64,000 bases of DNA from Neurospora tetraspora. Taxonomy: Eukaryota; Ascomycota; Sordariomycetes; Sordariales; Sordariaceae. How positions within the stretch are numbered: the stretch's first letter is position 1; each line of letters opens with the position of its first letter. This document shows positions 1 through 13,500 of this stretch, piece by piece. Location: the NCBI RefSeq assembly GCF_033439725.1, contig NW_026944386.1, positions 2,418,001 through 2,482,000 of the forward strand, given 5' to 3'. A program made the translations under genes and the position numbers. The notes below the pieces were generated by a model, which made no database searches, was not told the DNA's origin, and saw nothing but the letters and a program-made list of their open reading frames with translations.

Positions 1-1955
1 TGTCAAGTTTCGGAACTTGCCAGCTACGTATGTAGCTCGCTAGACCGACACCTACGGAGGGAGAGTTCAACGTCCACAGATCCTGCCGCCGCCGCCGCCA
101 CTGGGCCGGTGCCGGTGGCCGTCTGTCCGCCGGACACGACAGACGGGGTGGAGAGGTGCTGGTCTCACGATCCTGTGCCACGCGATCTAACACATCTGTT
201 GCCAATCCCAAGGACAGCCACACACCCTGATTTCTGATTCGATCATCTTTGTGTCTCTCTGTGTCGCCCCATCCTCCCCTCGGGCATGATGGCTTTTGCT
301 ACCTGAAGCCCTTCTCTAACACGCCCCTAGGGGTTAGTTCAGAGTCACCCGAGACTGCCGAGTTGGCACCACCACCGTGCCCTCCATCACGAATTCCCGA
401 TACATAGGTAGGTTTGGAATTTACTGAGTGGTCCGTTTAGTATGGGGATAGTAAGACGAGGGGTTCTGTATGGGTGATTTCTCAGAGGCATGTACCGTTA
501 CGCGGCCATGTGGTGTACAGCAACTCAATTGCGATTTGTTTCGATACTCGCTCGTCAGTTGTCACTTTGCTCTCCGATGAGATGGGACTCTCTTTGAGCC
601 TTACGGGCCATGCACTGTGACTATAATATTTTCTGGCCGCATAACTACCCACAGCTCCTACGTGGTCATTCTTTTCGTTTCCATTTTTGTCGTTTTCGTG
701 ATAATCCTACGGAGGAAAGTGCGAGGCGGACGAGACGAGACGAGAAAGAAAGAGGGAAAGAGCCACCGGCCGTCCGTCAGCCATTGGCTATCTAGTGGGG
801 CCAAAATGTTGTGTTATGTACTCTACTGATGATGTACGTACCTATTCCTCTGTCTCAGTCCGGTCGGCCGGTCGCTTTCTCTGTTTTCTCTCCCCCTGTC
901 TTTGTGTGGCTCTGTGGTTGTGGTGGTGATGGTGATGAAGGATGAGGATACACAACAGCAGTCTCAGTCTTAGCTCCTAGCCTGGCATGTTACGCAGATT
1001 TTCCCGTTGTATCCAAGACAAGCTTTTTGTATTCTGTATCCACTTGCTTCTTTGGGGATTGGCGGCAGTCTGGTCTGAGTCTCTCTGTGTTTGTCTCTCC
1101 CTGACCCAGGCAAGGTGAGGTTTGTGAAAGGAAAAGTTTTGGGCCTGGGAAAAGGGGTGCTAGACTTGGGGAGCAGAGTGAAGTGAAGAAGGTACCAATA
1201 TTCCGGGGAATGGCATATTCCGAACCATCAATGACTTTACTTCCCGTCCACTTCAGAGATCCGCAAGGAACTTGTAGCGAGGTAAATCAACAGCTTGCGA
1301 GCTGCAGGAGCCGGTGTTGAGGCTCTAACCTGTCACTACGCGGCTAAGATTTCTAGATGACAATTAACAACGGACTACAAACTTGTCCTGCAAGATCCAC
1401 CATGTGTTCCTAACATAAGGGGTTCCTTGCGATGTGCGAAGCAAAGCTGCACTCCTAGGATCTCACATACCACATAGCTGGTATACTAAGCTCAAGCTCC
1501 AAGGGCCGGGGCCGTCCGCGTCTGTGTTTATCCGTCCGTATCTGTGTTCAAGTGACACAGAAGGGGGAAAAGGCTCTATGTAGTCGCCCAATCTAGTCCA
1601 GTCAGGAGAAGCAGTCACAGTGAGATCCCAGCCAGTTAACCAGCTAGCTTAAAGCACTCTTGTTCACGCCTCAAACGACTCAAACGCCTCAAATCAGCCC
1701 AGATTCAGCAACTCTCTGTGTCGCTGTGTCACTATCTTGTATCCCCAATTTACCTACCTAGCAGGTAAAGTAGAACGCCAGTTCTGTGAGTTCTGTTGAG
1801 GTTTGTACAACTTGGCTGGACATAGGTGGAGGAGAGCAGAGTGGACTGGATGGATGGGAAGTTTCAGTCTCAGGCTCTGATGACCGTACTCTGTTGGTAG
1901 ATATGTAGATGGTATATTTATCTGTAAAATATAGCTATGTGTTCTTATCCTTCAT

Positions 1956-1989
1956 TGTCGAATCTTCCGTCATGTCGAATCTTCCGTCA
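1956..1989. repeat. 17-bp perfect tandem duplication
   Basis: The 17-mer TGTCGAATCTTCCGTCA occurs twice head to tail without a gap. It lies in non-coding DNA. It looks like a simple slippage or local duplication product. Confidence 0.9.
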
Positions 1990-2881
1990 TGCCTGTCTTC
2001 ACGAGGTTCATTGCTTTTGCATAGTTGGCGAGTTAAGAAGTGATGGAGAGAGTGCCGAATTGAAAAGCACGTGAACACAAGCATGGACGGCTTACTAGAG
2101 ATCGTAGTATTGTGCCCCCCTCACCTTCAACTTCACTCTCTTCTTTTCCAAAATTTCCCCTACTGTGAAACTTCGCGGAAAACGGGAAGTCACGACTCAG
2201 ACCCTGGGGCCACGCCCTCCCCAGACTGGTGGACGGAGGATATACAAGAAGTAGCGATGGAGAGCAAGTGGGAAAGAGCGAGCAGTCGAATTGCTTGGTC
2301 GTCCCTGCCTCTCGCTTCCTTCGGAAAGATGGTTAACAAAGATGTTAAGGTGAATAACAGGCGATTGTGAGGAAGCAGGTTAACAAACTGGAGTGACAGA
2401 GCATTGCGGCAAAAGAGTTAAGATGGTGAACACCTTTTAAAGATGCTCTGAGTTGTAAGTAAGGAGATCTGAATATTGCTTGATGATTGGGGTGTTTACC
2501 AAGGAATAGTATCGCACCACAACCGCCCTCCTCTCATCCTACCTGCTTACACGCCTCCAGGTCTTTATGGCACGTAAATATACAATTACCTCTCTTTCTG
2601 TCCCGACTCACAGTCGAGCGACGTGTCAACCGCACCGGCTCCTTTGCCTTTGCTCTCTTCTTGTAAAGTTCAAGTATCTTTATGATAGGATGTCACAATC
2701 ATCCATTGACCCAACTCATCTCCCTCGCCTCGCCATCATCACCGACCGTACCTATCTTTTCACGACGGAATAAGCATCAGTGTGGAGAAGCACGACCACC
2801 CAGCCGCCCAACTGGGTCGCACCTTCCCACGAAACTCGTCCAAGTGCAAAGACCGCGCCTTCCTATTGAGAGCAAAAATAG

Positions 2882-2903
2882 AAAAAAAAAAAAAAAAAAA
2901 AAA
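2882..2903. repeat. A22 homopolymer run
   Basis: Twenty-two consecutive A residues in intergenic DNA, preceded by an A-rich run with single G and T interruptions. Its length may be uncertain because homopolymers are prone to sequencing and replication slippage. No flanking target duplication or retroelement body was seen that would make it a retroposon tail. Confidence 0.85.
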
Positions 2904-3955
2904 GACATACAACACCAGCTTCTTCACCGGTCGTCACCGATCCGACTACTAGACTGGCGGTCACCGGCTTATCTAGGGGAGAGCGGACGAGATCCCGAGT
3001 TTTTGCCCTGGTGCCTATGGTTGTATGTGTTTTAAGTCTGATGCCTGGTGTCCGGATGTGTGAAGAGAGAGTGGTTTGGGAGGTTATATACCCGTTCACT
3101 TTGGAGGTACGCTTGATCAGAATTCCCGTCGGTCTTGCAAGTTTGTATTAGATGGTCGTGAGTTGTTGATTTCTGCCTGATTCATCATTTATGTTTCTGT
3201 CTGTCGGGAATCAATCCAAGATATTCCATGACTTGACTCGCGCTGATAAACTTCACACCTCTTGATACTGACTTAGTCTTCGTCTTTCGTTCTTCGGCCA
3301 CAACGTATCTCACATGATTATTGTCGATTAACAATATCTAAACGAGACTTCCCATTATGCGTTCCACTCATACAACAACATTACATCAGACAACAACAAA
3401 ACCCTTCGAATCATTAACTATGCCCAGATGCCAATCCTCATGCCAGATAGAAGCCATCCCATCTTAACCTTCGCCAGCCAGCCTAACCCTTTTCATTACC
3501 TGTAGACCTGTAGAAAATAAACAAGACGAGAAGAAAAGGACAAAGAACAAAAGTAAAAGTAAAATAAAGAGAATTAAGACATATGTTGAATAATACATGG
3601 AAAGAGAGAACAGAAAGGTGTAGTAACAACTGGTATCTCTAGCAAAATCATCGCTTTCTCTCTCCCTTCGTAGTTTTCGGCTTTGTGCGTTCTTTTGCTT
3701 TTGTCTATCAGCGTTGTCAACAAAAACATAAAGTTTTCGAAAACAATAACGATGAAATAATGATATTGGATGACGGATGATGATATGCAATGATCTCCCT
3801 CCCCCTTCCAGTCCTGTAAAAACCAGTTCCATTTCCGTTTACCTGCAATTCTTTCCTTCGTTGCTTCCCATACCCTCCCCATCCCATCCATCATCTTCCT
3901 CTTCCGTGTTTGTGTGTGTGAACAATGATGTAGTGAGGTTCCATCGGCAGATAGA

Positions 3956-6900
3956 TTAGAAGAACCTCGAGAGAGCATTACTCAGGTTGATAAAGTCGAC
4001 AGGTTTCGTCACGTAGTCGTTGAACCCTGCTTGGAGACACTTATCCTGGACGTCACTCATGACGTTCGCCGACAGGGCGATGATGGGTAACGACCTTCCT
4101 GGGAATTTGCCCTTGGCTTCCCACTCGCGGATTTCGCGGCAGGCTTGATATCCGTCCTTGCGTGGCATGTGGAGATCGCACTGTTGAGACGATGGTTAGT
4201 TACAGAGTTCACTTGCTGAACGAAAGACGGCGGGTGTAATAAGACATACCAAGATCAACGAAAAGTAATCATGAGGCCGCGAAAACACGACATCAGTGCA
4301 CTCTACTCCGTCTGCGACCAACTCCACGTCCACGCCGACCTTCTTGAGATACTTTTGCAGCACCTTTTGGTTGACCAAGTTATCCTCAACCAAGAGGACT
4401 TTGTACCCCTTGTTGCCCATGCGCTTCTCCACCTCAAGGTAGCTCTGCTTCTGGTTCTCCACCAACTGCTCTGCCGTTGATCTGTTCCGGTCGATGCTGA
4501 GATCACGCTCCTTGGCCGGATCAAAGATCACCGCAAACCGTGATGGCTTGACAGGTTTGTAGATATAGGTCACCCGGTTCTCAGACAGAATGTCCTCATA
4601 CTGGGTACCGGCTACCTGCTTCAGAACCGCCTGTCGCTGCACCGAGTCGGAGAGAATCAGGATGGTGACGCCGCGGCCAATCATGCTTGAGCGCTGGACT
4701 TGGCCCATCAACTCAATGATCTGCTCAGGTGTCGGAAGGTTGACCACCACGTGCGTGAAGAAGACGGGGTCCTCACCACCAATCAGCTTGCGCGCCTCCT
4801 GAACAGATGCGACCGCTGTGATCTGGTGAGGGTTGTCCTTTGGCAGCGTCATCTCGATATGCTTCGTCGTGGCCTCGCGGCTGTGCGTTTGAGGGCAGAT
4901 GATCAAGATGGAGAACAGGGGTGCGTGAAACCCATCGCTATCTTCAGAACCACCGGCCTCTTTGTTGGTAGGTCTCGACAGACGCTCGTTGCTGGAATTG
5001 CTAGGCGTTGGGGTAGTGCCCGCGTCGGAGCCGCTTCCTCCTCTGCCATGAGGCATCTCAAGCTTCATCTGGGACAAATCGTGCCCACTGGCACGAGCTG
5101 CCTCGCTAAATCGTGCTAAGGACCCAACGTTAACAGACGACATGGATGAGCGCTCAGTGGCTTGGGTGCGTGACGAGTGGATAGACGGTTCCGAGCTACT
5201 GGTGGAGACTGCTGTCGGCGATCTAGTGTCAGACTCGACAGGCACCACTGAGCCTGATGAGGGTGCGGAAGTGAGAGATGGCCTACTGTGAGGGAATACC
5301 ATGGAGGACCGACGGCGAATGTTCATTTCCGGTATGAGGCCTGGCGTAGGCGCAGGTGCTGCAGCCAGGTCAGGGTTGTCGGATTCTGTCGGAAGCCCAA
5401 ACCTTGCGGTAAAGGTGAAGGTTGATCCCTTTCCTAGCACCGCCGTGCCGTCCATCTTGCCGCCGTGTAGCTCGACCAGTTGGCGCGAAATGACCAAGCC
5501 TAGGCCACTTCCACCGTGTTGGCGGGTACTGCTTCCATCAATCTGGCTGAAAGGTTTGAAGATCAACTCGGCTTCCTCCTCGGTGAAGCCTCTTCCAGTG
5601 TCAATGATGGAGAACTCAAGCATAATCTCGTTCTCGTGCAAAGGGCCATCGTCAGGAACAACAACCTTGCACCGGCTGAATACCTCTCCTTCATTAGTGA
5701 ACTTGATGGCATTGCCGATGACGTTGAGCAAGACCTGGCGGATCCGGACCTTATCACCCTTGACCCATGCAGGCACGTCTTCTTCGACAACATAGTTGAG
5801 CTCGAGACGTTTGGCGATCGCCATGGTGGAGACCAGCTCGTTGACATCCTCAATGAGAGAGCGCGTGTGAAACCATTCGTAGTTCAACTTCATCATGCCT
5901 GCATCAACCTTGGAAAGATCCAGGATATCGTTGATGATCATGATCAAACTGTTGGCGCTGGTCTGAATGGTATTTGTGTAATCACGTTGCTCCTCGTTGA
6001 GTGTGGTATCCTGAAGGAAACTGACCATACCAGAAATGCCGATAAGAGGTGTTCGGATCTCATGCGACATGTTGCTAAGGAAACGGCTCTTCGACTCCAT
6101 AGCCTCCTTTAACTTGGTCTCCAGAAGCTTCAAATCGTTGATATCAGTGGCAGAGCCGAAATAAGAGCTGGCGCCATTACCAAAGTCGACATTGTCAATC
6201 TCAACGCATCGAATGAGATGCCAGCGGTACTCGCCGCTCTTGGAACGAAGTCGAATCTCTGTTGTGTATGAGAGCTGGCCCTTGCTGTCGGTGCTGATTT
6301 TGATGACTCCCTGCCTGGCAAGCTCGGACAGATTAGGACCCGCGAGATCGTTAGCAGAACTGCTGGCGCTACTGCTGTGTCTGGTGAGAGCTGGGTGTAC
6401 TAGCCCCGGAACATTTTCAACGTTGGGGGTAGCAGGCTGTTTGCCCATAGCGGCCATGCCAAACTTGCTGGGCGAAGGCGAATGGTCATGCCTCGTCTTG
6501 TCCTGCCTGACATGCGGTGAAGTAGGTCGTTCGGGGGGAATCCGGCATTTAGCCAGATCCTCTGGGTGCACGAAATCCATGAAGCCAAGTCCGAGAACAT
6601 CATCAAAGCTTTGTCCGGTATAAGAAAGCCATTGCTCGTTCGCGAAAGTGATACCCTCGTCTTCAGTTGCAGTGAAGATGATCTGGGGGATTAAGTTAGC
6701 AAGCAAACGATGTTTTGCCTCCGATACCTCGATCTCTTCCTGCCGTGCTGCTCTGAGCTCTGCGACATGCTGATCATGGATATCCATATATGAACCCAGG
6801 AACTGCAAGATAACACCCCTCTTGTCCTTGGAGGCGACAGCCCGCGCGTAGAAATACCGATAAGCCCCGTCGAAGCGACGAATTCTGACGGTAGTTGAGA

Positions 6901-9900
6901 ATTGATCGCCAGTGCGGACAGAGGCACTCCATTTTTTAAGATAGTCTTCTCTGTCATCAGGATGGATGCTTCCCCAAGGGTCTGCGGCCAGATCACCAGA
7001 GGTTTGCCCGCGGTACGTCAAGAACCGACTGTTCACCCAGACGATTTCACCCGTTTGCGGAAGGGCCACGAAGACATGAGCGGGCAGAGAGTCGAGGATA
7101 AGGCCTTTGAGCTTGTCCGATGGTGGTGTCATTTCCGTCGATGATATCGATCCTTGCCTAGATGCCGTTGCGCCCTGGGATATACCTTTGCCGACGGTGG
7201 AGCTCGGAGGAAGCGACTGGAAGGTGGTGGCAAAGTCGGCGCCATATGAGTGCAACTGCGTGTGCCGATGCTGACCTGTAGGAGTACCAGCAGGCTTTCT
7301 CCGTTGGGACTCGGCCGACTGACTGCTTGCGATGCTGCCTCTTTCTTCCCGCTGCTCTTTGAGGACGGTAGTCTTCTGCTGTGAGCTTGCCGGCGAAGAT
7401 TCATCAATGCTCCGGCGGCTGCTTTCTCCGCTTCCTTGAGACTCCTGCGACACAGGAGCGACGCCAGCTGCATCCTGCCAATGAGACTTCCCACCAGGTA
7501 TCTTCAAGGAGCCCTTCCTTTCGAGGGTATTACTTTCTCTCGATGCTGTCTTGGTTCGTTGTCCAACACCGGTAACTCCAGACTTTGGCTTGGTGGTAAA
7601 GTAACTGTCACCGGCGGCGATAGGAGCTGGGCTGGCAGAGGAAGACCTTTTGCCCATCAAATGACTCAATGCCGAGGAATCCCAAGTAGGCGTCCCATTC
7701 GGAGAGTGTATGGTACTGCGGGAGGGACCAGAGTAGTCGCTAGGACTGGTTATGCTGCCAGCGGGCGACTGCTGAGAGATGCTATCGTCGGTTGGGAGGT
7801 ATCCCATTGTAAGAGCGGTAGGATCAGCCAGCGGACGTCCGTCAGGACCCAGCGCACCGAAGCCAACCGTCTGCGGCCTTCGCTTCTGTAGACCGTTCAG
7901 CTCCGTTTCGAGGTTAGTATAGTGCCGACACAGAGAGAAGGATGTGGCCAGATGTGGTGCCAAGTGCTCCAACGAGTGGCGTAGATTGGAGGGATACGGG
8001 ATAATAGGGCTGAGTATAGACAAGATCGCAATCGGGGCGTGCTTTTCCTTGGCGGGAGGTTCTTGGTAGGGCGTAGGAATTGTCGGCGTGTGTCCTGACT
8101 TGCCCCGTTGTGACATCTTTTGCTCCAAAAACGCCGAATCCAGTTTGAAGCCTGGCTGCTGAGGTTTCGACAGTAGGACATGGCTTAGAGGGATATGCAA
8201 CACCGTCCACGAGTTGTCAACCCCAATAGCCTCAGGTGGTTGCAGAGCTGAGTAGTCAGGAGGAGCCGAACCTGGATTGAATGACTCCTCATCGACCATG
8301 GCATCCGTGAAGAAAGGATTTTCGCTAGGGTCAGCTCTCACAGCGGGGGAAGGGGCTGGGGATTGAGACCACGGAGATGGCGGTGCCTGCTCGTACTCCT
8401 CATACTTGGGTGTCGGGGGTCTTGGGTGTTCGTCATCTAAGCGAGAGGCGATCCCGGTAGCTTTCTTCTCCAAGCCTTGCCCGCCCGAGGTCCTACCTGC
8501 GGCGGTTGACAAAGTCGCACTGCCCAGAAGCGCAGAGAGTTTGGTAGTTGACTCGGATCGCGTGCGAATTTTCTTGATTTTTTTCCGTGGCCCCTCTGGC
8601 GACTGGCTGCGCGTCGCTACTTTGGGATCAGCGGCTTTGCTGTCGATTGACGATGTTTGTGCAAGATACGGGTATGACCTAGTAAGAGCAACAACACGAC
8701 CACGTTCCAAAACCCGCAATACCCCATTGTGGTCGATTAATGGATCGGCCTCGTAATCCAATGCCTGGAGAACATTCAAGAGCTTCCCGTGCCCTTCTCT
8801 CCTGTTGGTGATTGGTGCTTCCCAGCTTGGAATGGGGGGCTGCTGGCCCTCAAGGGCGTCATGCTCTGCCAAAGCTTCACGATTCAAGCTCACGGCAACA
8901 TCCTCATCCTCAATCACATCTCGATCGCGTCCAACACCTGGGTGAGTAGTCTTGCTTCGCGATGCCATTGGTGGCCGAAGGGGTGTCGCTGGCGTTCGTT
9001 CAACCGACTCCTTCTTGTCCTTGTTGTCTTCAAATGAAGAGAACGAGTGTCGGCTCGGCAGGCCAGGGCGCGCTAAGCCCCTGGGCTTGAGAGATTCATC
9101 GTTGTTCTGATAGAGGTCGGTGATATCGTCGGTACTGCTGTGGACAAAGCTCGAGCCTCTAGCAAGATAGCCTAGGCTGAGGCCATCCTCCTGGTGGGCG
9201 TTGTAGGTTGCCTTTTGCCCCCATGGCACGTTCTCAATATCCGTCGAATCGGCAGGCACAGCCAGGGTTACCCTTTCAGCCCTGTACACTTCGGTCATAA
9301 TCTGAACAACTGTGTGCCACCATGCATCCAAGCCCGGCTCGGCCGAAAGCATGAGTGTCAAGTCGTATAGATTGGGCGTCGAAAATTCACCATGCTCAGT
9401 AGCGGAGCACCCTGGAGGCAGAAAGGTCATTGCTGAGGCAGGAGTAGAGGGGTTGGAGACAGAATGGTCAAGACCCTGGATGCCGGCAAACGAGACCTGA
9501 GCCCCCGTAGACAGAAAAGTAGTTGGTGAGAGCGTGGTAAACGGGCGGTGTAATGGCGGGCCAATGTACGGAAAGCCGGGCGAGGATGCCATGCGCGGGA
9601 AGGGGTACGAAGGAGTTCTGGCCGTCAAGCCGGGGGTGACACCGCCGCGGATGGTGTTCCCAGACTCGGTCGATGTCGTGGTTGGCTCGCTGTCGCTCTG
9701 GGGGAGCTGTGGCGAAGGACTGCTGGCCTCCTCCTGAATAGGAGACACGCGTGCCGGGCCCGGGATGGGCAGCCGGTTCTCCGTTGCCGCACCAATCTCT
9801 CTTTTTTCCATCTCGCGGGCCAAGTGCAAACGGTATTGACTTAGCTGCCGTTGTGCCTCGGACGGATCCATCTTACTCTGCTGCAAATTCCCCACTGTCC

Positions 9901-10525
9901 TCTTTCCATTCTCTGCCTGCAAGTTCCTCTCTTCAGTTGTCGGTTCGCTGGAAGGGCTATCGTTGAAGCTGACCTCGGAAGAAAGCCTGGAGGGCTTGCG
10001 CACCGAGTCCCGAGACCGGATATCATCCACGACGGGTGCAAGGGCGTGCCGATCGGGAGCTCGTGAATGCGGCGTCGGAAGTTGAAGCGACCCTAGCCCT
10101 CCTCTCCCGTCGACGCCACCAGTCATTTGGTGCTGCTGTTCAAGCTGTTCAGTCGGCGCAGAAGCCTCTGGAGGATTCAGGGCATAATCATCGGTAGGAC
10201 CGATTTGGGTTCGCGGAGTGGTGCACTGGTCGGAACAGTGACTGTCTGGTGAATCGATGGCAGTTCTGTGAGGAGTCGTCGTGCGTGGGGGCGTGGCTGG
10301 CGTCGTGGTCGTCGTGGTAGGTGTCGTGGTCGTCGTGGTAGGTGTCGTGGCCGCGGTAGTAGCTGTTATTGTTATTGTGGGAGTGAGAGCGGGAGTCGTA
10401 GTGGTAGTGGACTCGGTTGTTCCTGGTCTTTCGGTGGAGCGAGGGCGCAGAAGAGGCAAGGAAAGGCTCTTTCTTTTCTCTTTCTCTTTACTGTGGCTTC
10501 GGCGATGAAGGCTGAAAAATCGCAT
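3956..10525 (-). CDS. nik-2: Hybrid histidine kinase, PAS-PAS-HisKA-HATPase-REC (NIK-2-like)
   Basis: Two-component hybrid sensor kinase that autophosphorylates on His and passes the phosphate to its own receiver Asp, presumably for an HPt protein. CDS is complement(join(3956..4180,4250..10525)), 2166 aa. The 69-nt intron has a GTATGT donor, CTAAC branch and CAG acceptor, and splicing restores the receiver motif SLIL-CDLHMP. The N-terminal half (1-1130) is Ser/Thr/Pro-rich low complexity, including Thr runs near residues 40-80. Then come PAS/PAC 1 (about 1137-1260), PAS 2 (about 1270-1460, with an insertion), an H-box SNMSHEIRTPL (His1488), an N-box near 1607, GGSGLGL near 1673, a degenerate receiver (about 1865-2000) and the true receiver (about 2040-2160, LLVEDN, Asp2094, TKPV). 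No membrane segment was seen, so it is probably cytosolic. The ATG at 10525 opens the frame; a short overlapping upstream ORF starts at 10532. The nik-2 name rests on my memory of the N. crassa locus and architecture. Confidence 0.93.
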
Positions 10526-13500
10526 TCCTCATGTGCAGTATCTCTCCCAAGTCCAGATTAAAGAAGTGTCGAATTATCAATTGTTGAGTAGTGTCGTGGT
10601 GCTCGGCAACACGGATGGGATTATGGCGCGTGCGCTATGTTGTTGGGGTCAATAGGGGCGAGCTTTGTGAAAGGTTCGTCGAGGGTTTTGGCGTAGCGGG
10701 TTGAGGTGCTTGGTTGGAGGCTGGACAGGCAAAAAGCACTCGTAGACCGTAGCAGGACAAGGCGTGGTGGACAGGGTTTCGTTCGGACGGGGCCTGGATC
10801 GAGACCACGCTGTAGTGTAGTGTGAAGAATAACTAGTGTAGACTTTGTTGTCTTTAGGTGTATACAAGTAGACGATCTGGATTTTGTTGACTGCGAGTGT
10901 CTGTCTCTCTGCGGTGCTGCTGGTGTGCGGGTGCGTGCCGGTGCGTGTTCGGTAGTAGGACGGTCTGTCTGCGTGGATCCCTGGCGAGGTTTGGAAGGTT
11001 CAGTTTGGAGTTTGGAGGCGAGGTGTACGGCGGTAGACGGGAGGAAGATGGATGTTCGGCGGATGAATCGACGGGATGTGGATGTTAGGCCGGTGCAGCA
11101 GCCGGACGGCCAAGTTGGAATGTCTCGACAACGAAACAATGGAGACCTGGACTCCCGAGAAGCAGAGACTTGAACTTGGCTCCAGGCGGACGGTGCACTA
11201 GAGCAGGTCAGGGCAAGGTCGGGCGTGTTAGGGCGGCACCGGGCTTGGTTCGTCGACGTGGGTGGCCCGGTGGCAGGCTCTGGAGGCTCACTAACAACGG
11301 AATCAATCTGCCAGTCAGGTGCAGCTGCTCACCACTTGACAGTCGAGAGAAGGCACAAAGGCAAACTCCATCGTCCTGCTCTGCTCTGGCGGTGGATGGC
11401 AGCGATGCCACTGGATGGACCTTGCTACCTTGCAACGGGCACCCGTGGATGGAACCTGGGATGGAGCGAAAGTTGGCAGGGCCCCAGTTCGCCAAAGGGG
11501 ACTATGACGTGATGGCCCGTACCTAGGGCGGCGAAGAGAGGCTGCGAGCGCGCGGGCACGGAGCTACGGCAAGGGACTTGTCCCTTTTGGGCTTAGGTCA
11601 GCACAGCATGTTTGACGCCCACCTGCCAGACCAATTGTCGTGGACTACCCGGCTTCCTCTTTCTGGCTGGTCCAAGCGCCCGATGTTGATACTTGGGTAC
11701 TTTCTGTATTTCACTACCTGTGTCTGATAAACCACACGGCAAGGTATTCCAGATTTCATGATGTGAGAACAAACACAGAATGGTACAGCAGTGTTTGAAG
11801 AAGAGCAAAAGTACAAGTTGGAGGTAATCACCAGTTGGTAAATTTTGACATGCACCTCCAGCGTAGTATACATGCACAAGGTCGAGCTAAAATGATCGGA
11901 ATGAAGATCAAGAGGAGAAAATGGCATTTTGTCCCAAAGAACACCATTGCTGCAGCTTCTGTTATTTCACCAACGTGACAGCTGATACCTGACGAGTGGG
12001 TAGAAAGTGGGCAGCTCGGGGTGGATTCCGCCGGCGATGACTCCTCCCTTCCGAGGTATGTATTGTGGTATTGTACATGGTGGTAAAGTTCCAACGTCTT
12101 CCAATCCGTCTTCTTCATGTCACGTTGTCCCGCGATGAGCGTCGGATCGCGGATGTGATGGACAAACACTGAAACACTACGATATGCCAAGATGCTGCAA
12201 CCAAGAGCGACCGCATTGTCTTGGCCGACAGCAGGAGTGTTGATTCCCGTCATTCCCGTTGTTGTCGTTGCGTTGTACATACGCAAATGCAAATCTAGCA
12301 AATCTTCAACACAAACCCCGACGACATTTCTTCAACCCGGCGATGATCTTGTACGGTCGGAAAAGGTAAAGTAACGGGTTAGTAGCCTAACAGATCCAAT
12401 ATGCCATTTCGACCCATATCAGGCTTGGCAGACCTCAATATTGTTACTGCACTATCAAAAAACATTCTTCGACCGGAGGCACGGGTAATCGGATGACAAG
12501 CTGTCACTAGCAGCAGACTCCATTTCAGCTCAAGCCCCATCTTCTATTGACGCCGCATGTCAAGGCCGCCATGCCATTCCTTTTCGAGCACAAGGAAACA
12601 CCAAAAGGAGATAACGACGCAAGGATCATTGCACACTATTGGCATGTTGTTCAAAGTCAAGTTAGTGCTGTATGGGCCCATTGGCCTCATTGGGTTGTCC
12701 TGGGTGGTTTTGCAACACCATTGATTCTTTGGCTTCGATCGACTCTCGGGATCTGTCTTGGTGGAGACTTTTGGACCTGGAAAGGCTTCGTTGGAGTCGT
12801 TGGTGTGCACAGGAATCGGACGAGTGCAACCTCTGTCTCCTGTCACGCAATTTATGCTGCCTTCTGGAAAGTGGACAGATGCAATCCGGAATCCAGCATC
12901 CGAAGCGACTTTTACAACGAAAAGGGGCGCGTCTTGCGTTCCTTGAATCGCTTCAGTTGATTGACATCAACGACAATCTCTTTTTCGAGGTGCAGCGTCC
13001 ATCATCCCACGACCCATCTTCGTATTTGCCAGCGGTGAGAGAAAGGTCGGGCTTGGAAGGCACGGGAGAAGCCAGGCAAAACATCCGATGGTCCCCCATT
13101 CGACACGTTTGCGAAATCAACGGGAACTTCCATTGCATCATGATGTTTGCACGCTGGACTGACTGGGTGCGTGGCTTGGAGAGCCGGTAGAGACGGAGCT
13201 CCAGCTCGAGTTGAACAGACAGAGTCAGAAACAGAGGCAGAGGCAGCGCCGTTGGGCTATTTTCCGCTGACCGCACCGCTTGACTCGCGCGAGTCTTGGA
13301 ACGAGGGCATGGGATCGGATTTTCAACACCAAGGACAATCCCATTCAACCATGCTCCGATTCTAACTAAGCTCCAGGTACAAGTCTGTTCATTGTCCGGG
13401 ACCAAATAGCGTAGAGAGTAGGTACTGCCGCTTACCAATACAATTCCCGGAGTCGAATAAATCATTGGGCACAGCAACCGAAGAGAATCACGAATCTCGC

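Larger units (their letters stand above)
1..3955. other. Intergenic region, no gene recognised
   Basis: About 3.9 kb without a convincing gene. Open frames on both strands are short (none above about 135 codons), overlap each other and resemble no family I know. The right end (about 3400-3955) is probably the 3' untranslated region of the minus-strand histidine kinase that ends at 3956. Visible structure is limited to a 17-bp tandem duplication at 1956-1989, a 22-base A run at 2882-2903, and several degenerate GTCTGTGT-type repeats around 1510-1550. Confidence 0.6.
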
